The position numbers and the translations under genes were made by a program. Under the pieces are notes generated by a model. It did no database searches. It saw only the letters and a program-made list of their open reading frames with translations, and had not been told where the DNA came from. This document shows, in pieces, positions 28,634-37,669 of a stretch of DNA of 64,000 nt. This stretch comes from Rhodospirillaceae bacterium. Its GTDB lineage: Bacteria > Pseudomonadota > Alphaproteobacteria > Rhodospirillales > Rhodospirillaceae. Each line of letters begins with the position of its first letter. Within the stretch, counting starts at the first letter, position 1. Location: contig CANJRD010000001.1 in assembly GCA_947476695.1 (NCBI GenBank), positions 496,001-560,000 on the forward strand, in the 5' to 3' direction.

Positions 28634-29140
28634 TCAGCCCTTTTCGTTGACGGCCTGAAGTCTAAGCTGGCGGGCGCGTGTCAGCACCGCATCCTCGAAC
28701 TGGATCGCGACTTCGGGACCGACGGTCGCATCCGACCAGGCGCCTTGGCCGGCGCGGGTCTGGCGGAAGACCGATACCTTCAAGCCATCGGCGCGTAGCG
28801 CACGGCCGAGGATGTAGACGTTGACCTTGAAACGCTCATCCGGCGTTTCCGCGGGGGCGAACCAGTCGGTGATGATCACGCCGCCGAACGGATCGGCGGA
28901 GGCCAGCGGCATGAACGCCACCGTATCCAGCGAAGCGCGCCACAGGTAGGCGTTCACCGCGACCGCACCTTCCGTACCGTCGCCCTTCGAATTTCCAAAC
29001 AGGCTCAATCCGGCGCCGCCGGCGTGCTCCGGCGCTCCCTGGAATGTGCTCTTGCTGGAACCGCAAGCCGCGAGCGTCAGGCCAAGCCCGACTGCTACCG
29101 CGTGAACGATCATCCGTTTCCGGCGATCAGCACCGAACAT
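28634..29140 (-). CDS. DUF3576 lipoprotein
   Basis: 168 residues. Start at ATG 29138-29140 behind AAGGAGATATC; the frame is open far upstream but that part is antisense to the porin. Lipobox TLAAC gives Cys26. The mature part (VNAYLWRASLDTVAFMPLAS, FGGVIITDWF, VSVFRQTR) matches DUF3576, usually found upstream of leuS in alphaproteobacteria. Predicted outer-membrane or periplasmic lipoprotein; function unknown. Confidence 0.9.
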   Translation of the reverse strand: MFGADRRKRMIVHAVAVGLGLTLAACGSSKSTFQGAPEHAGGAGLSLFGNSKGDGTEGAVAVNAYLWRASLDTVAFMPLASADPFGGVIITDWFAPAETPDERFKVNVYILGRALRADGLKVSVFRQTRAGQGAWSDATVGPEVAIQFEDAVLTRARQLRLQAVNEKG

Positions 29141-29320
29141 GCCTGATATCTCCTTGGTTTTTCCGCTCCCGAGCGAAAACTGGGAACGACGCGGCTGAAC
29201 TGCCGCCGCGAAGGCGCCGTTTATAACGGACCCGTTGGCCGTTGCGAAGTCCCGCCAGCAGGTTATGGCTCTGACGGATAAATAGATTACAGTACCGACC
29301 CCACCGGTTAAGGGCGCCTC

Positions 29321-30400
29321 GTGGCTCGTCTTTCTTTCGCTGTTTCCCTCCTCAGCTGCCTTGCGGTTGCGCCGGCTTTCGCCGCCGACCCGATCACCCT
29401 CAGTCTGGGCGGTCGCTTGCGCGAATATTTCTACGTTGCCGATCAGAAGTCGGCGCCGCCGGAACGGCTGAACGCCACCGGCATGATCAACGATGTCCGG
29501 CTCGCTTTTCAGGGCCGCACGGTGCTGGATAACGGCATCACGGTGCGCGCTTTTGCGCGGATTTACGCGGTTGGGCGCTTCGATCGGACCGTGGATGAGG
29601 CTTTCGCCGAGGTCAGTACCGGGGTCGGCAAGTTCAGGATGGGCGAAACCGAGGGCGTAAACGCCCGCATTCTGGGCGATGCGGTCTCGGAAGCGCTGCT
29701 CAGCCGGGATGAGGAAGTCCTCCTCCAGGCGCTGAAACCCCGGACCGGCATCACGGTGTTCGATGCCTTCAGCTTCCGCCGATTCACGGGCAACGCCGCC
29801 GGGATTGCCTATGAAAGCCCGGAAATCGCGGGTTTCAAGGTGGGGGTGGCCTATCACCCGGAACTCGATCCCATTGCGCGCTTCGCCATGGTGAAGGCCA
29901 TGCCCGGCACCGGCCCGCTGGATAAGCGGTTCTTCGGGACCAACGGTCTGGACGTCTCGGCGGGCTATTCCGGCAGCTATCCGGGCGGAAATTACCGCCT
30001 TGGCGTCGGTTATTTCCATTCCGAGCCCAGTTTGGCCGGATTCGACGGCAATACTGCGGTCAATATGGTCGCCGCGGTCAGCTACGGGAACTGGGAGCTA
30101 TCCGGCGGGTACATGGATGTCTCGCCCGCGACCGGTCTGGACGAGCAGTCGTGGACCGTGGGCGCCCTCTACGCCATCGGGCCTTTCCGGATCTCGGCAA
30201 ATTACATGCAAGGGACGCGCGAAACATTGCGCGACGGCTCCCGCAAGGAACGCCTGAATCGCGAGACGATCCAGGGTGCCTACAAGCTGGCCCCGAACGT
30301 CACCCTCGGCCTGGCTGGCTTCCGCGCCGAACAGACCGATTCCGCCGGCCTGTCCTGGGACGGCACCGGCTTCCTCAGCGGCATCAAACTCGGGTTCTAG
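29321..30400 (+). CDS. Porin-like outer-membrane protein
   Basis: 359 residues from a GTG. Signal peptide (SFAVSLLSCLAVAPAFA, cleaved before ADPITLSLGG). The mature protein is a string of alternating amphipathic strands (YNWELSGGYMD-like NWELSGGYMDVS, YAIGPFRISANYMQG) and ends in the beta-barrel signature LSGIKLGF with terminal Phe for BAM recognition. It resembles gram-negative trimeric porins; its substrate is not inferable. The stop shares its last base with the next gene's GTG. Confidence 0.85.
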   Translation: MARLSFAVSLLSCLAVAPAFAADPITLSLGGRLREYFYVADQKSAPPERLNATGMINDVRLAFQGRTVLDNGITVRAFARIYAVGRFDRTVDEAFAEVSTGVGKFRMGETEGVNARILGDAVSEALLSRDEEVLLQALKPRTGITVFDAFSFRRFTGNAAGIAYESPEIAGFKVGVAYHPELDPIARFAMVKAMPGTGPLDKRFFGTNGLDVSAGYSGSYPGGNYRLGVGYFHSEPSLAGFDGNTAVNMVAAVSYGNWELSGGYMDVSPATGLDEQSWTVGALYAIGPFRISANYMQGTRETLRDGSRKERLNRETIQGAYKLAPNVTLGLAGFRAEQTDSAGLSWDGTGFLSGIKLGF

Positions 30401-31323
30401 TGGATACGCCTGCGCGCCTGGCCGCGATCAAGGCACGCCTCGCCGTGCCGGCGGTGGCCGCGCCGATGTTTCTTGTGTCGGGTCCCGATCTTGTTATCGC
30501 CGCGTGCAAAGCTGGCATCATCGGTTCATTCCCCACCACGAACGCGCGCGACGTCGACACGCTCGATGCTTGGCTCGCGCGCATCCGCGATGAATGCGCG
30601 CAGGTCGCACCTTGGGCGGTGAACCTTGTTGTGCATTCGACATCGCCGCGCTTCGCGCAAGATTTCGCCTGCGTGCTGAAGTACCGCCCCGAGATCGTGA
30701 TCACCTCGTTGGGTTCGCCGGCGCGTGTGGTCGATGAGGTCCATGCCTACGGCGGTCTCGTGTTCGCCGATGTGAACTCGATCCCCTTCGCGCGCAAGGC
30801 GGTCGATGCCGGCGCCGACGGACTTGTGTTGATCGGCGCGGGCGCAGGTGGACACGCAGGTGTGCTCAGCCCATTCGCCTTCGTGCCGGCGGTGCGCGAA
30901 TTCTTCGACGGGCCGATCATGCTGGGCGGCGCGATCGTCGGCGGTGCCGGTGTGCGCGCGGCGGAAGTGCTCGGCGCGGACTTCGCCTATCTCGGCACAC
31001 AGTTCATCGCCACGTCAGAAAGCCTTGCGCCGCAGGCCTATCGCGACATGTTGGTCGCGGCGAACGAAGACGACATTCTGCTCACGCCGCACTTCAGCGG
31101 CGTGCCGGCGAATTTCCTGAAGCCGAGCATTCGCGCCGCCGGCCTCGACCCCGATCACCTGCAAACGACCGGTCGTGCTTTTGTCGCGCAAGGCGAGACG
31201 CGCGCGTGGAAACACATCTGGTCGGCGGGCCAAGGCGTGCGCGCGATCACGTCGATCAGATCGACAGCGGAGATCGTCGCGAATCTTGCGTCGGAATATC
31301 ACGCCGCGGAAACGAAGGTTTGA
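30400..31323 (+). CDS. Nitronate monooxygenase-like FMN enzyme
   Basis: 307 residues from GTG 30400, which shares its G with the porin stop. TIM-barrel flavoprotein of the 2-nitropropane dioxygenase family: AVAAPMFLVSGPDLVIAACK at the start, the FMN phosphate site LIGAGAGGHAG, and GGAIVGGAGVRAAEVLGADF, GTQFIATSES. Such enzymes oxidise alkyl nitronates such as propionate-3-nitronate. It is unlike the larger homologue at 62079, which has an added cysteine tail. Confidence 0.88.
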   Translation: MDTPARLAAIKARLAVPAVAAPMFLVSGPDLVIAACKAGIIGSFPTTNARDVDTLDAWLARIRDECAQVAPWAVNLVVHSTSPRFAQDFACVLKYRPEIVITSLGSPARVVDEVHAYGGLVFADVNSIPFARKAVDAGADGLVLIGAGAGGHAGVLSPFAFVPAVREFFDGPIMLGGAIVGGAGVRAAEVLGADFAYLGTQFIATSESLAPQAYRDMLVAANEDDILLTPHFSGVPANFLKPSIRAAGLDPDHLQTTGRAFVAQGETRAWKHIWSAGQGVRAITSIRSTAEIVANLASEYHAAETKV

Positions 31324-31337
31324 GGTAGCATCGCGCG

Positions 31338-31835
31338 ATGGCGACCAAGGCAGCCCCAAAACCCAAGCGGAAAAAAAAGCGCATCGGTTGGCGCGAATGG
31401 GTCGGCCTGCCCGAACTCGACATCAAGCGCATCAAGGCCAAGGTGGACACCGGCGCGCGCACCTCGGCGCTGCATGCCTTCAAGGTCACGCCGTTCACCA
31501 AGCGGGGCGAAAAATGGGTGCGCTTCGCGGTGCATCCGAAACAGCGCCATCGCCTGCCGGAAGTCACCTGCGAGGCGCGCGTGCTCGACCAGCGGCGGAT
31601 CACCGATTCCGGCGGCAACTGCCAGGAACGTTATGTGATCCGCACGCGGCTCAAATTGGGCATGCTGTCCTGGCCGATCGAACTGACGTTAAGCAATCGC
31701 GACGCCATGGGTTTTCGGATGCTGATCGGGCGCGAAGCGATCCGCCGGCGTTACGTCGTCGACCCGGCGCGGTCCTTTGTGGTTAAGAAACGCAGCCTCA
31801 AGGCCAAGGCAACCCGCTCCGTCAAATCGCTGTAA
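31338..31835 (+). CDS. RimB-like retropepsin-fold protein (Zn_protease family, COG4067)
   Basis: 165 residues. A basic N-terminus (KPKRKKKR) precedes a retropepsin-like fold: AKVDTGARTSALHA holds the DTGA active-site-like motif and RMLIGREAIR the second conserved block. The family is annotated as ATP-dependent zinc protease and in Pseudomonas is RimB, acting with RimK in ribosomal protein S6 modification. Here it stands 220 bases before rimK on the same strand, supporting that role. Confidence 0.85.
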   Translation: MATKAAPKPKRKKKRIGWREWVGLPELDIKRIKAKVDTGARTSALHAFKVTPFTKRGEKWVRFAVHPKQRHRLPEVTCEARVLDQRRITDSGGNCQERYVIRTRLKLGMLSWPIELTLSNRDAMGFRMLIGREAIRRRYVVDPARSFVVKKRSLKAKATRSVKSL

Positions 31836-32055
31836 GCATCTGGAATTGCGACATACTTTAACAAAAAATCCGACGCCAGCGGTGTATGCCTTAGCGCGGT
31901 TGATCAACCTCATGCATTATCCTAACGCTTAAGGTCGCAGCGCACGAAATGCTAACGCACCAAATGATCGCCTCGGCGTTGTTATCCGGCCGCGCGTTCC
32001 CCCCGCGCGGAATTCACGCTCAAGCATCGGCACACCTGCGAGGACGAGAACACGC

Positions 32056-32961
32056 ATGAGGCTCGCGCTTCTGGCTCGCAACGCCAATCTGTATTCGCAC
32101 AAGCGGATCGTCGCCGCCGCGCGCGCGCGCGGTCACGAGATCGATGTCATCGATACGCTGCGCTGCTACATGAACATCGCCTCGCACCGTCCCGAGGTGC
32201 GCTATCGCGGCCGCGCGCTCGACGGTATCGACGCGGTGATTCCGCGCATTGGCGCCTCGGTGACGTTCTACGGTCTCGCCGTGCTGCGTCAGTTCGAGAT
32301 GATGGGCGTCTATCCGCTCAATGAATCCGTGGCTATCGGCCGTTCACGCGACAAGCTGCGCTGCTTGCAGCTGTTGTCGCGCAAGGGCATCGGCTTGCCT
32401 GTGACGGCCTTCGCCCATGCCACCAGTCAGGCCGATGATCTCATCGACATGGTCGGCGGGACGCCGCTGGTGATCAAGCTGCTCGAAGGCACGCAAGGCA
32501 TCGGCGTGGTCCTGGCGGAAACGCGCTCGTCCGCGAAAAGCATGATCGAGGCCTTCGGCGGCGTCGAAGCCAACATCCTGGTGCAGGAGTTCATCAAGGA
32601 AGCGGGCGGTTCCGACATCCGCGCCATCGTCATTGGTGGAAAAGTCATCGCGGCGATGCAGCGCACGGGCGGCCCGGGCGAGTTCCGCTCCAACCTTCAC
32701 CGCGGCGGCAAAGCCAAAGAGGTGAAGATCACGCCGGAGGAACGTTCCACGGCGGTGCGGGCGGCGAAGATCTTGGGCTTGAACGTCTGCGGCGTCGACA
32801 TGCTGCGGTCCAACCACGGCCCGGTGGTGATGGAGGTGAACTCCACGCCGGGCCTCGAAGGCATCGAAAGCGCGACGGGGATGGATGTCGCCGGCAAGAT
32901 CGTCGAGTTTCTGGAAAAGAACGCCAAGCCCGGCAAGACCGCGACGCGCGGCGAGGGCTGA
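32056..32961 (+). CDS. rimK: RimK-type ATP-grasp ligase (ribosomal protein S6 glutamate ligase)
   Basis: 301 residues. Adds glutamates to the C-terminus of S6 (or makes polyglutamate). N-terminal domain [20 protein letters not shown]; the ATP-grasp region includes [18 protein letters not shown], the metal-binding [17 protein letters not shown] and the basic patch [11 protein letters not shown]. Length fits the family. Preceded by the RimB-like gene; no rimA is seen. Confidence 0.94.
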   Translation: MRLALLARNANLYSHKRIVAAARARGHEIDVIDTLRCYMNIASHRPEVRYRGRALDGIDAVIPRIGASVTFYGLAVLRQFEMMGVYPLNESVAIGRSRDKLRCLQLLSRKGIGLPVTAFAHATSQADDLIDMVGGTPLVIKLLEGTQGIGVVLAETRSSAKSMIEAFGGVEANILVQEFIKEAGGSDIRAIVIGGKVIAAMQRTGGPGEFRSNLHRGGKAKEVKITPEERSTAVRAAKILGLNVCGVDMLRSNHGPVVMEVNSTPGLEGIESATGMDVAGKIVEFLEKNAKPGKTATRGEG

Positions 32962-33240
32962 GAACCGCCAAAAAGCCGGACCGAGTCGTTTGCGCGTCAC
33001 GGGCGAACAATTCCGGCTGGCGGTCTTTCACCTCTCCCGGTCTCACGCGGACGTGACAGCGTCCGGCACCGATAGATACCCACGCGGGAAAATCACTATT
33101 TGCACGGAAAAACTGTGCGCTTCTTGCCACAAGCCCTGCGGATTATGGCGAATGTGTGCCGGCGACCTTGACCCACCCGGGTGCCGATGCGATTTTGGCA
33201 GGAAGGTTAATGACTTGAGCGCACAGCCAGCGCGCGATTG

Positions 33241-33975
33241 ATGAAAAATTTCCTGATCTCAGCCGTCGTTTTTGCCGCCGCGACCTCGCCTCTTCGGGCT
33301 GAGACGGTCACGATGGTAACGCCTGCCCGCGGCGCCGAAACCGCGCAAGTGCAGAGCCGTGCGACGCTCGACGTGACCGCCACGACGCCGTTCACCATCG
33401 GTTATGTGTCGCCTGCCTTTGGCGCCGTGACCTTGGGCGTCTCGCCACAAAATCCGTTCGCCGCCGCGCCGCTCTCCGGCGCATCGACCGGATTGGGCAG
33501 CTCGGACTTCTCCGCGACCTACAAGACCGACGTCTATGGCAGCCAGTTCGGCGTCACGGCTGGCTTCGTCAACGGTGGCTCGATGTTCACCTCGGCGCCC
33601 ACGCCGGGTTGGAATTTCGGCGCGACGGTCGGCTATGCCGGCTTCTACGTGCACGCCGGCGTGTCCGACGGCAGCCAGCAGCGCCTCACCTACGATCCCA
33701 GCCGTGGGTGGTTGGCGGGCTTCGGTTATGAAGCCGGCGCGTTGAATCTGCGCTTCAGCTACATGGCCGCGCAGTCGCTCAACACCAACGAGGGCGGCGA
33801 CGCCCGCACCTGGATGATCGGCGGGATCTATCGTCTGAACTCGCGCCTGCGCCTGAACGCCGATGCGTTCACCAGCCGCGATCTGCGCGCGGTCTCAACG
33901 CCGACCGCTGCGGCCACGGCCGCGACCGCGCCGCAAGGCACCGGCGCGCGCGTCGGCGTCCAGCTCCGCTTCTAA
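33241..33975 (+). CDS. Outer-membrane beta-barrel protein of unknown function
   Basis: 244 residues from ATG 33241 (a TTG lies just before it). Signal peptide LISAVVFAAATSPLRA, then alternating Gly/aromatic strands (WNFGATVGYAGFYVHAGVSD; WLAGFGYEAGALNLRFSYMA) and a C-terminal GVQLRF with final Phe, a barrel signature. A Thr/Ala-rich loop (TPTAAATAATAPQG) sits before the last strand. It resembles small porin-like barrels; no named family recognised. Confidence 0.78.
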   Translation: MKNFLISAVVFAAATSPLRAETVTMVTPARGAETAQVQSRATLDVTATTPFTIGYVSPAFGAVTLGVSPQNPFAAAPLSGASTGLGSSDFSATYKTDVYGSQFGVTAGFVNGGSMFTSAPTPGWNFGATVGYAGFYVHAGVSDGSQQRLTYDPSRGWLAGFGYEAGALNLRFSYMAAQSLNTNEGGDARTWMIGGIYRLNSRLRLNADAFTSRDLRAVSTPTAAATAATAPQGTGARVGVQLRF

Positions 33976-33995
33976 ATTCCGCTTACGAATTTCAC

Positions 33996-34598
33996 TTACG
34001 ACAGGCCACCGATCGCGGCGATGCCGTCGGCCCCGGCTTGCACGACCTTGCGCGCATTGGTCGCGGTCACGCCGCCCAGCGCGATCACGGGCATGCGACT
34101 GCCTCGGGCCAGCTCGGCAAACCGCAACGCGCCCAAACTTCGCCGTCCCGGATGGCTCGCCGTGGGGAACACCGCGGCCAGAATGATCGCGTCGGCTGCG
34201 ATGTCGCCGCCCAGCTTGCCACGCCCATGCGAGGACACGGTCAGCAAACAGCGCTTCGTACGCCGCCACAGCCGCGCGCCGGAACCGCTGCGCGCCTGGG
34301 CCTCGCTCAGGTGAATCCCGTCCACACGCAACGCCGCCGCCAACCGCCAATCGCCGGCGATCAGGCAGACAAGTCCGCGTTGGCGGCATACCTGCGCCAC
34401 TTGCGCGCCGATACGTCGGCGCGCGGCCGCATCCGTGTGACGCACGATCACGCCACTTCCGCGCGGCAAGCGTTTGACGGCCGGCACGGGATCGGGCAAA
34501 CGCTGCGCATCCGTCATCAGCCACAGCGCCGGCAGTTTGGTCCGGCGTTTCGTCGATGTCGCTTTGAGCCGTGCGGCGGCGTTTGCTAGCGTGCTCAT
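33996..34598 (-). CDS. ThiE/TenI-like protein (thiamine phosphate synthase fold)
   Basis: 200 residues. TIM barrel with the family blocks LPALWLMTDAQRLP at the N-terminus, LRVDGIHLSEAQARS, LAAVFPTASHPGRRSLG and VIALGGVTATNARKVVQAG. True ThiE would condense HMP-PP with thiazole phosphate; the typical pyrophosphate-site loop is altered and no other thi gene is near, so a TenI-like or divergent role is possible. Divergent from the PLP-homeostasis gene. Confidence 0.8.
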   Translation of the reverse strand: MSTLANAAARLKATSTKRRTKLPALWLMTDAQRLPDPVPAVKRLPRGSGVIVRHTDAAARRRIGAQVAQVCRQRGLVCLIAGDWRLAAALRVDGIHLSEAQARSGSGARLWRRTKRCLLTVSSHGRGKLGGDIAADAIILAAVFPTASHPGRRSLGALRFAELARGSRMPVIALGGVTATNARKVVQAGADGIAAIGGLS

Positions 34599-34627
34599 GC
34601 CTTCATTCTAGCAAGCTCGATCCTTTT

Positions 34628-35281
34628 ATGTCGGACAACTCTTCTGATCCTGTGGCGGCGCTTGCGGCCGTGAATGCGCGGCTCAAGGCCGCCACACAGC
34701 GCCCGGTCACCTTGATCGCGGTGACCAAGACCTTTGCGGCCGAGCGCATCGCGCCCGTGATCGCGGCCGGTCACCGCGACTTCGGCGAGAACCGCGTTCA
34801 GGAAGCCGAGGCCAAGTGGCCAGGTTTACGTGTGCCCGGTCTGCGCCTGCATCTCATCGGGCCGCTGCAATCCAACAAGGCCGCCGAGGCCGTGGCGCTG
34901 TTCGACGTCATGCACACCGTCGACCGGCCGAAGATCGCCGAGAAGCTCGCCGAGGAAATGACCAAACAGCAACGCCGTCTGGATTGCTTCATCCAGGTCA
35001 ACACCGGGCTCGAACCGCAGAAGGCCGGCGTGCTGCCGGCGGACGCCGACGCGTTCATCAAAGCCTGCCGCGACGACTGGAAGCTGCCGGTGGTCGGGCT
35101 GATGTGCATTCCGCCGGTCGGCGAAGAGCCCAGCCCGCACTTTGCGTTCCTGCGTGAGATCGCACGGCGCAATGGTCTCGATCAGCTCAGCATGGGCATG
35201 AGCGACGACTTCGAGATCGCCGCGGCGCTCGGCGCGACACATGTGCGTGTCGGCAGCGCGATTTTCGGCGCGCGACGTTAG
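34628..35281 (+). CDS. Pyridoxal phosphate homeostasis protein (YggS family)
   Basis: 217 residues from ATG 34628. Family signatures: LIAVTKTFAAERI with the PLP-binding Lys, FGENRVQEAEAKW, HLIGPLQSNKA, and the C-terminal LSMGMSDDFEIAAALGATHV and RVGSAIFG. It is a non-enzymatic PLP-binding barrel controlling B6 and amino-acid balance. Its stop overlaps that of the convergent L,D-transpeptidase. Confidence 0.95.
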   Translation: MSDNSSDPVAALAAVNARLKAATQRPVTLIAVTKTFAAERIAPVIAAGHRDFGENRVQEAEAKWPGLRVPGLRLHLIGPLQSNKAAEAVALFDVMHTVDRPKIAEKLAEEMTKQQRRLDCFIQVNTGLEPQKAGVLPADADAFIKACRDDWKLPVVGLMCIPPVGEEPSPHFAFLREIARRNGLDQLSMGMSDDFEIAAALGATHVRVGSAIFGARR

Positions 35282-35787
35282 CGCACGACCACGGCGCTGT
35301 TCGCGTCGACGACTTTCAGCACTTCGCGCAGATCATCGGGCGCCAAGGCAACACAGCCGGCGGTCGGCCCGCCGTCCTCCGGCATCACGTGCAGGAAGAT
35401 CGCGCTGCCCGCGCCCGGCACGACGGGATCGTCGTTGTGACCCAGCACGACGACGATGTCATACAGCCGATCCGCGCGCGTCATTTCCTCCGCGCTTGCC
35501 GGATACGGCAGCTTCACCGGGCGATTGTATGCGGGATCGTTCGGCGCATCGCACCAGCCGTCGTCGGACGCGATCGGTGAAACCGACAATGCGGTTTCTG
35601 GCGGCGTGCCGCGATCCGCGCGATAGAGCACGCGACGCAACGGGAAGCGGCCGAAGGGTGTCGCGCCATCGCCCTCGTGCTTGTCCGCGCGCGCGCCTGA
35701 GCGGCCGATGACGCAGGGATAGGTCCTGTCGCCGACGCTGAGCGTGGCTTTGTGATCGTGACCGGGCGTGACGAGGAGATCGTGCAT
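35278..35787 (-). CDS. L,D-transpeptidase family protein (YkuD fold), no signal peptide seen
   Basis: 169 residues. The catalytic region AIFLHVMPEDGGPTAGCVAL gives the conserved His and the nucleophile Cys in TAGC; the substrate-side DGATPFGRFPLRRVLYR is also typical. This COG3786-like subgroup often lacks an obvious signal, so export is unclear. Such enzymes crosslink peptidoglycan or attach proteins to it. Confidence 0.87.
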   Translation of the reverse strand: MHDLLVTPGHDHKATLSVGDRTYPCVIGRSGARADKHEGDGATPFGRFPLRRVLYRADRGTPPETALSVSPIASDDGWCDAPNDPAYNRPVKLPYPASAEEMTRADRLYDIVVVLGHNDDPVVPGAGSAIFLHVMPEDGGPTAGCVALAPDDLREVLKVVDANSAVVVR

Positions 35788-35823
35788 GACGCCGCAGTCT
35801 AGCGCGTCACGCCAAAGATGGAA

Positions 35824-36225
35824 TTACGGGGCGACGCCGTGATTGCGGCGGAATGCGGCGATGGCGTCTCGGCCGGCGGCGGTCACTTCGGCGTCGCCGG
35901 TGTCGACTTTCGGCGTCTCGACCGGGCGCGCCATGTGCGCGGTGACCAAGGCTTGCACGCCGCTCGGGCTGGGTTGTGCCTCCATGCGGGGCGGCACCGG
36001 GAATTCGCGCGGCGCGTTGGGCATGGCCAGCGGGCGGCCTTCGCTCTGCGCCTGGGCTTTGCCGGGCGTCTGGGCCTTGCGGTTGTTGATGATGACCGGC
36101 GGGATGGAATTGCGGCCGGCGCGCACGGCGGCCTCGGCCGATTGAAGACGCATGGCCTCCAGATCGATCGGCTCCGCCGCCGCGGCGCGGGAGAGGATGA
36201 GCAAAAGGGCAATGAGGCGAGTCAT
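35824..36225 (-). CDS. Small secreted protein of unknown function
   Basis: 133 residues from ATG 36223-36225 (a GTG 9 bases earlier is possible). Signal peptide MTRLIALLLILSRAAAAEP; the mature part is Pro/Ala/Gln-rich and polar with the conserved-looking end AAGRDAIAAFRRNHGVAP. No domain recognised. Predicted periplasmic. It sits in its own unit between the L,D-transpeptidase and ribA, all leftward. Confidence 0.55.
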   Translation of the reverse strand: MTRLIALLLILSRAAAAEPIDLEAMRLQSAEAAVRAGRNSIPPVIINNRKAQTPGKAQAQSEGRPLAMPNAPREFPVPPRMEAQPSPSGVQALVTAHMARPVETPKVDTGDAEVTAAGRDAIAAFRRNHGVAP

Positions 36226-36339
36226 GGCGTTCACCCAGCAATCCGGATGCCAAAGGTAAGCCGTTGAATTTGCGCCGATGACGATGAACGAACCCTCAAC
36301 GCCGCGGCAAAACTTGCCGGGACGTGAAGAGAAATCTGC

Positions 36340-37473
36340 CTAAAGCAGATGCCCGGACCGTTTTGCCTTGGTCTGGAGATATGTCCAGTTGTGTTCGTTG
36401 GACGGGAACACGTGCGCGACCCGTTCCACGACATCGATGCCGTGGCGGGCGAGCGCGCCGACCTTGGCCGGATTGTTGGTCAGCAGACGCACGCGCGCGA
36501 AGCCAAGCGCGCGCAGCATGCGCACCGCCGGCAGATAGACGCGTTCGTCGTCGTCGAAGCCGAGAAGTTCATTGGCGTCGAGCGTGTCGAAGCCTTTGTC
36601 CTGCAGCGCATAGGCGCGCAGTTTGTTGACGAGGCCGATGCCGCGGCCTTCCTGCGCCAGATACAGGATCACGCCGCCGCCGTTCTTGGCGATCATCGCA
36701 ATCGCGCCGCGCAGCTGGTCGCCGCAATCGCAGCGCAGGGAGCCGAGCAAATCCCCCGTGAAGCATTCGGAATGCAGGCGCGCGAGTACAGGTCCTTTCG
36801 CATCGGGCTTGCCGACGATGATCGCCAGGTGCTCCGCGCCGCCGTCATGCGGACGGAACGCGACGATGCGCGCGTCTTCGCAATCCTTCAGCGGCACGCG
36901 CGCTTCGCTGACGGGCGTCAGCTCTTCCGCCTGCACGCGGTCATACGATGTGATGGCCTCGGCCTCGACCCAGTGACGGCCGGCGCTTTGCGCCCAGGCC
37001 GACGCATCGCCCTCGATGGGGGCGAACACGATCGCCGGCAACAGCCGGGCGATCTTGCTCAAGCGAATGGCGGCCGCCACGGCGCCCTGCGGCGGCGCGA
37101 CCTGCGCCACGATGCCCGGAGGCGGCAACTTCTCAGTCTCGACTTGCGGATCGATCAGCGCGCGGATGAGGGTGGGTGACAAGGCCGCTTGGCTCGAAAG
37201 CTCCACCGCCGCCACACTTGGTTCGCTCAACGCCAGGATCGCGGCGCGCCGGCCGGTCACGGCGACGCGCTGCGCGCCAAGGCCGGCACGATCGAAGAAC
37301 GGCAACGGCCAGGCGTCCACGGTCTCGGCCGCGCGCACCAGCACCCCGTTGCCCTTTGCGCCGACAACGATGGCGCCGCCGCGCCGCAGCTCAGCCACGG
37401 CCCGGTCCACGCTTTCAAGCGCGGCGAGGTCCTGGGTCTGGTCTGGCAGGGATTCGGGAATAAGACGGTTCAT
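36340..37473 (-). CDS. ribA: GTP cyclohydrolase II with a degenerate RibB-like N-terminal domain
   Basis: 377 residues. The C-terminal ~200 residues are RibA: zinc cysteines in HSECFTGDLLGSLRCDCGDQL, catalytic LYLAQEGRGIGLVNKLRAY and TNNPAKVGAL. GTP is opened to the first riboflavin precursor. The N-terminal ~170 residues resemble DHBP synthase (RibB) but I do not see its acidic active-site motif, so it is probably inactive. The stop at 36340 is followed by a gene-free gap. Confidence 0.9.
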   Translation of the reverse strand: MNRLIPESLPDQTQDLAALESVDRAVAELRRGGAIVVGAKGNGVLVRAAETVDAWPLPFFDRAGLGAQRVAVTGRRAAILALSEPSVAAVELSSQAALSPTLIRALIDPQVETEKLPPPGIVAQVAPPQGAVAAAIRLSKIARLLPAIVFAPIEGDASAWAQSAGRHWVEAEAITSYDRVQAEELTPVSEARVPLKDCEDARIVAFRPHDGGAEHLAIIVGKPDAKGPVLARLHSECFTGDLLGSLRCDCGDQLRGAIAMIAKNGGGVILYLAQEGRGIGLVNKLRAYALQDKGFDTLDANELLGFDDDERVYLPAVRMLRALGFARVRLLTNNPAKVGALARHGIDVVERVAHVFPSNEHNWTYLQTKAKRSGHLL

Positions 37474-37669
37474 GGCGCCTGTATATCCTCGGGCGATCTG
37501 CCCCGCTACCGGGCGTGAGCGGGTCGGCGGTCAGAAAGGTGCTGGTTCGTCCATGTTTTCAGCCCTGGATGACTATCATGTATCCTAGCGGCCTTGTGAA
37601 ACTTGTTACGGCGATTCTGACCCATATGTGGCGCAGAGCCGGCTGAACCGGCGACACGAAGGGTGACAC

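Noticed and set aside
28634-30019. Extended leftward frame beyond the DUF3576 lipoprotein
   Set aside because: The extension is antisense to the porin gene; the lipoprotein signal and ribosome site fix the start at 29140.
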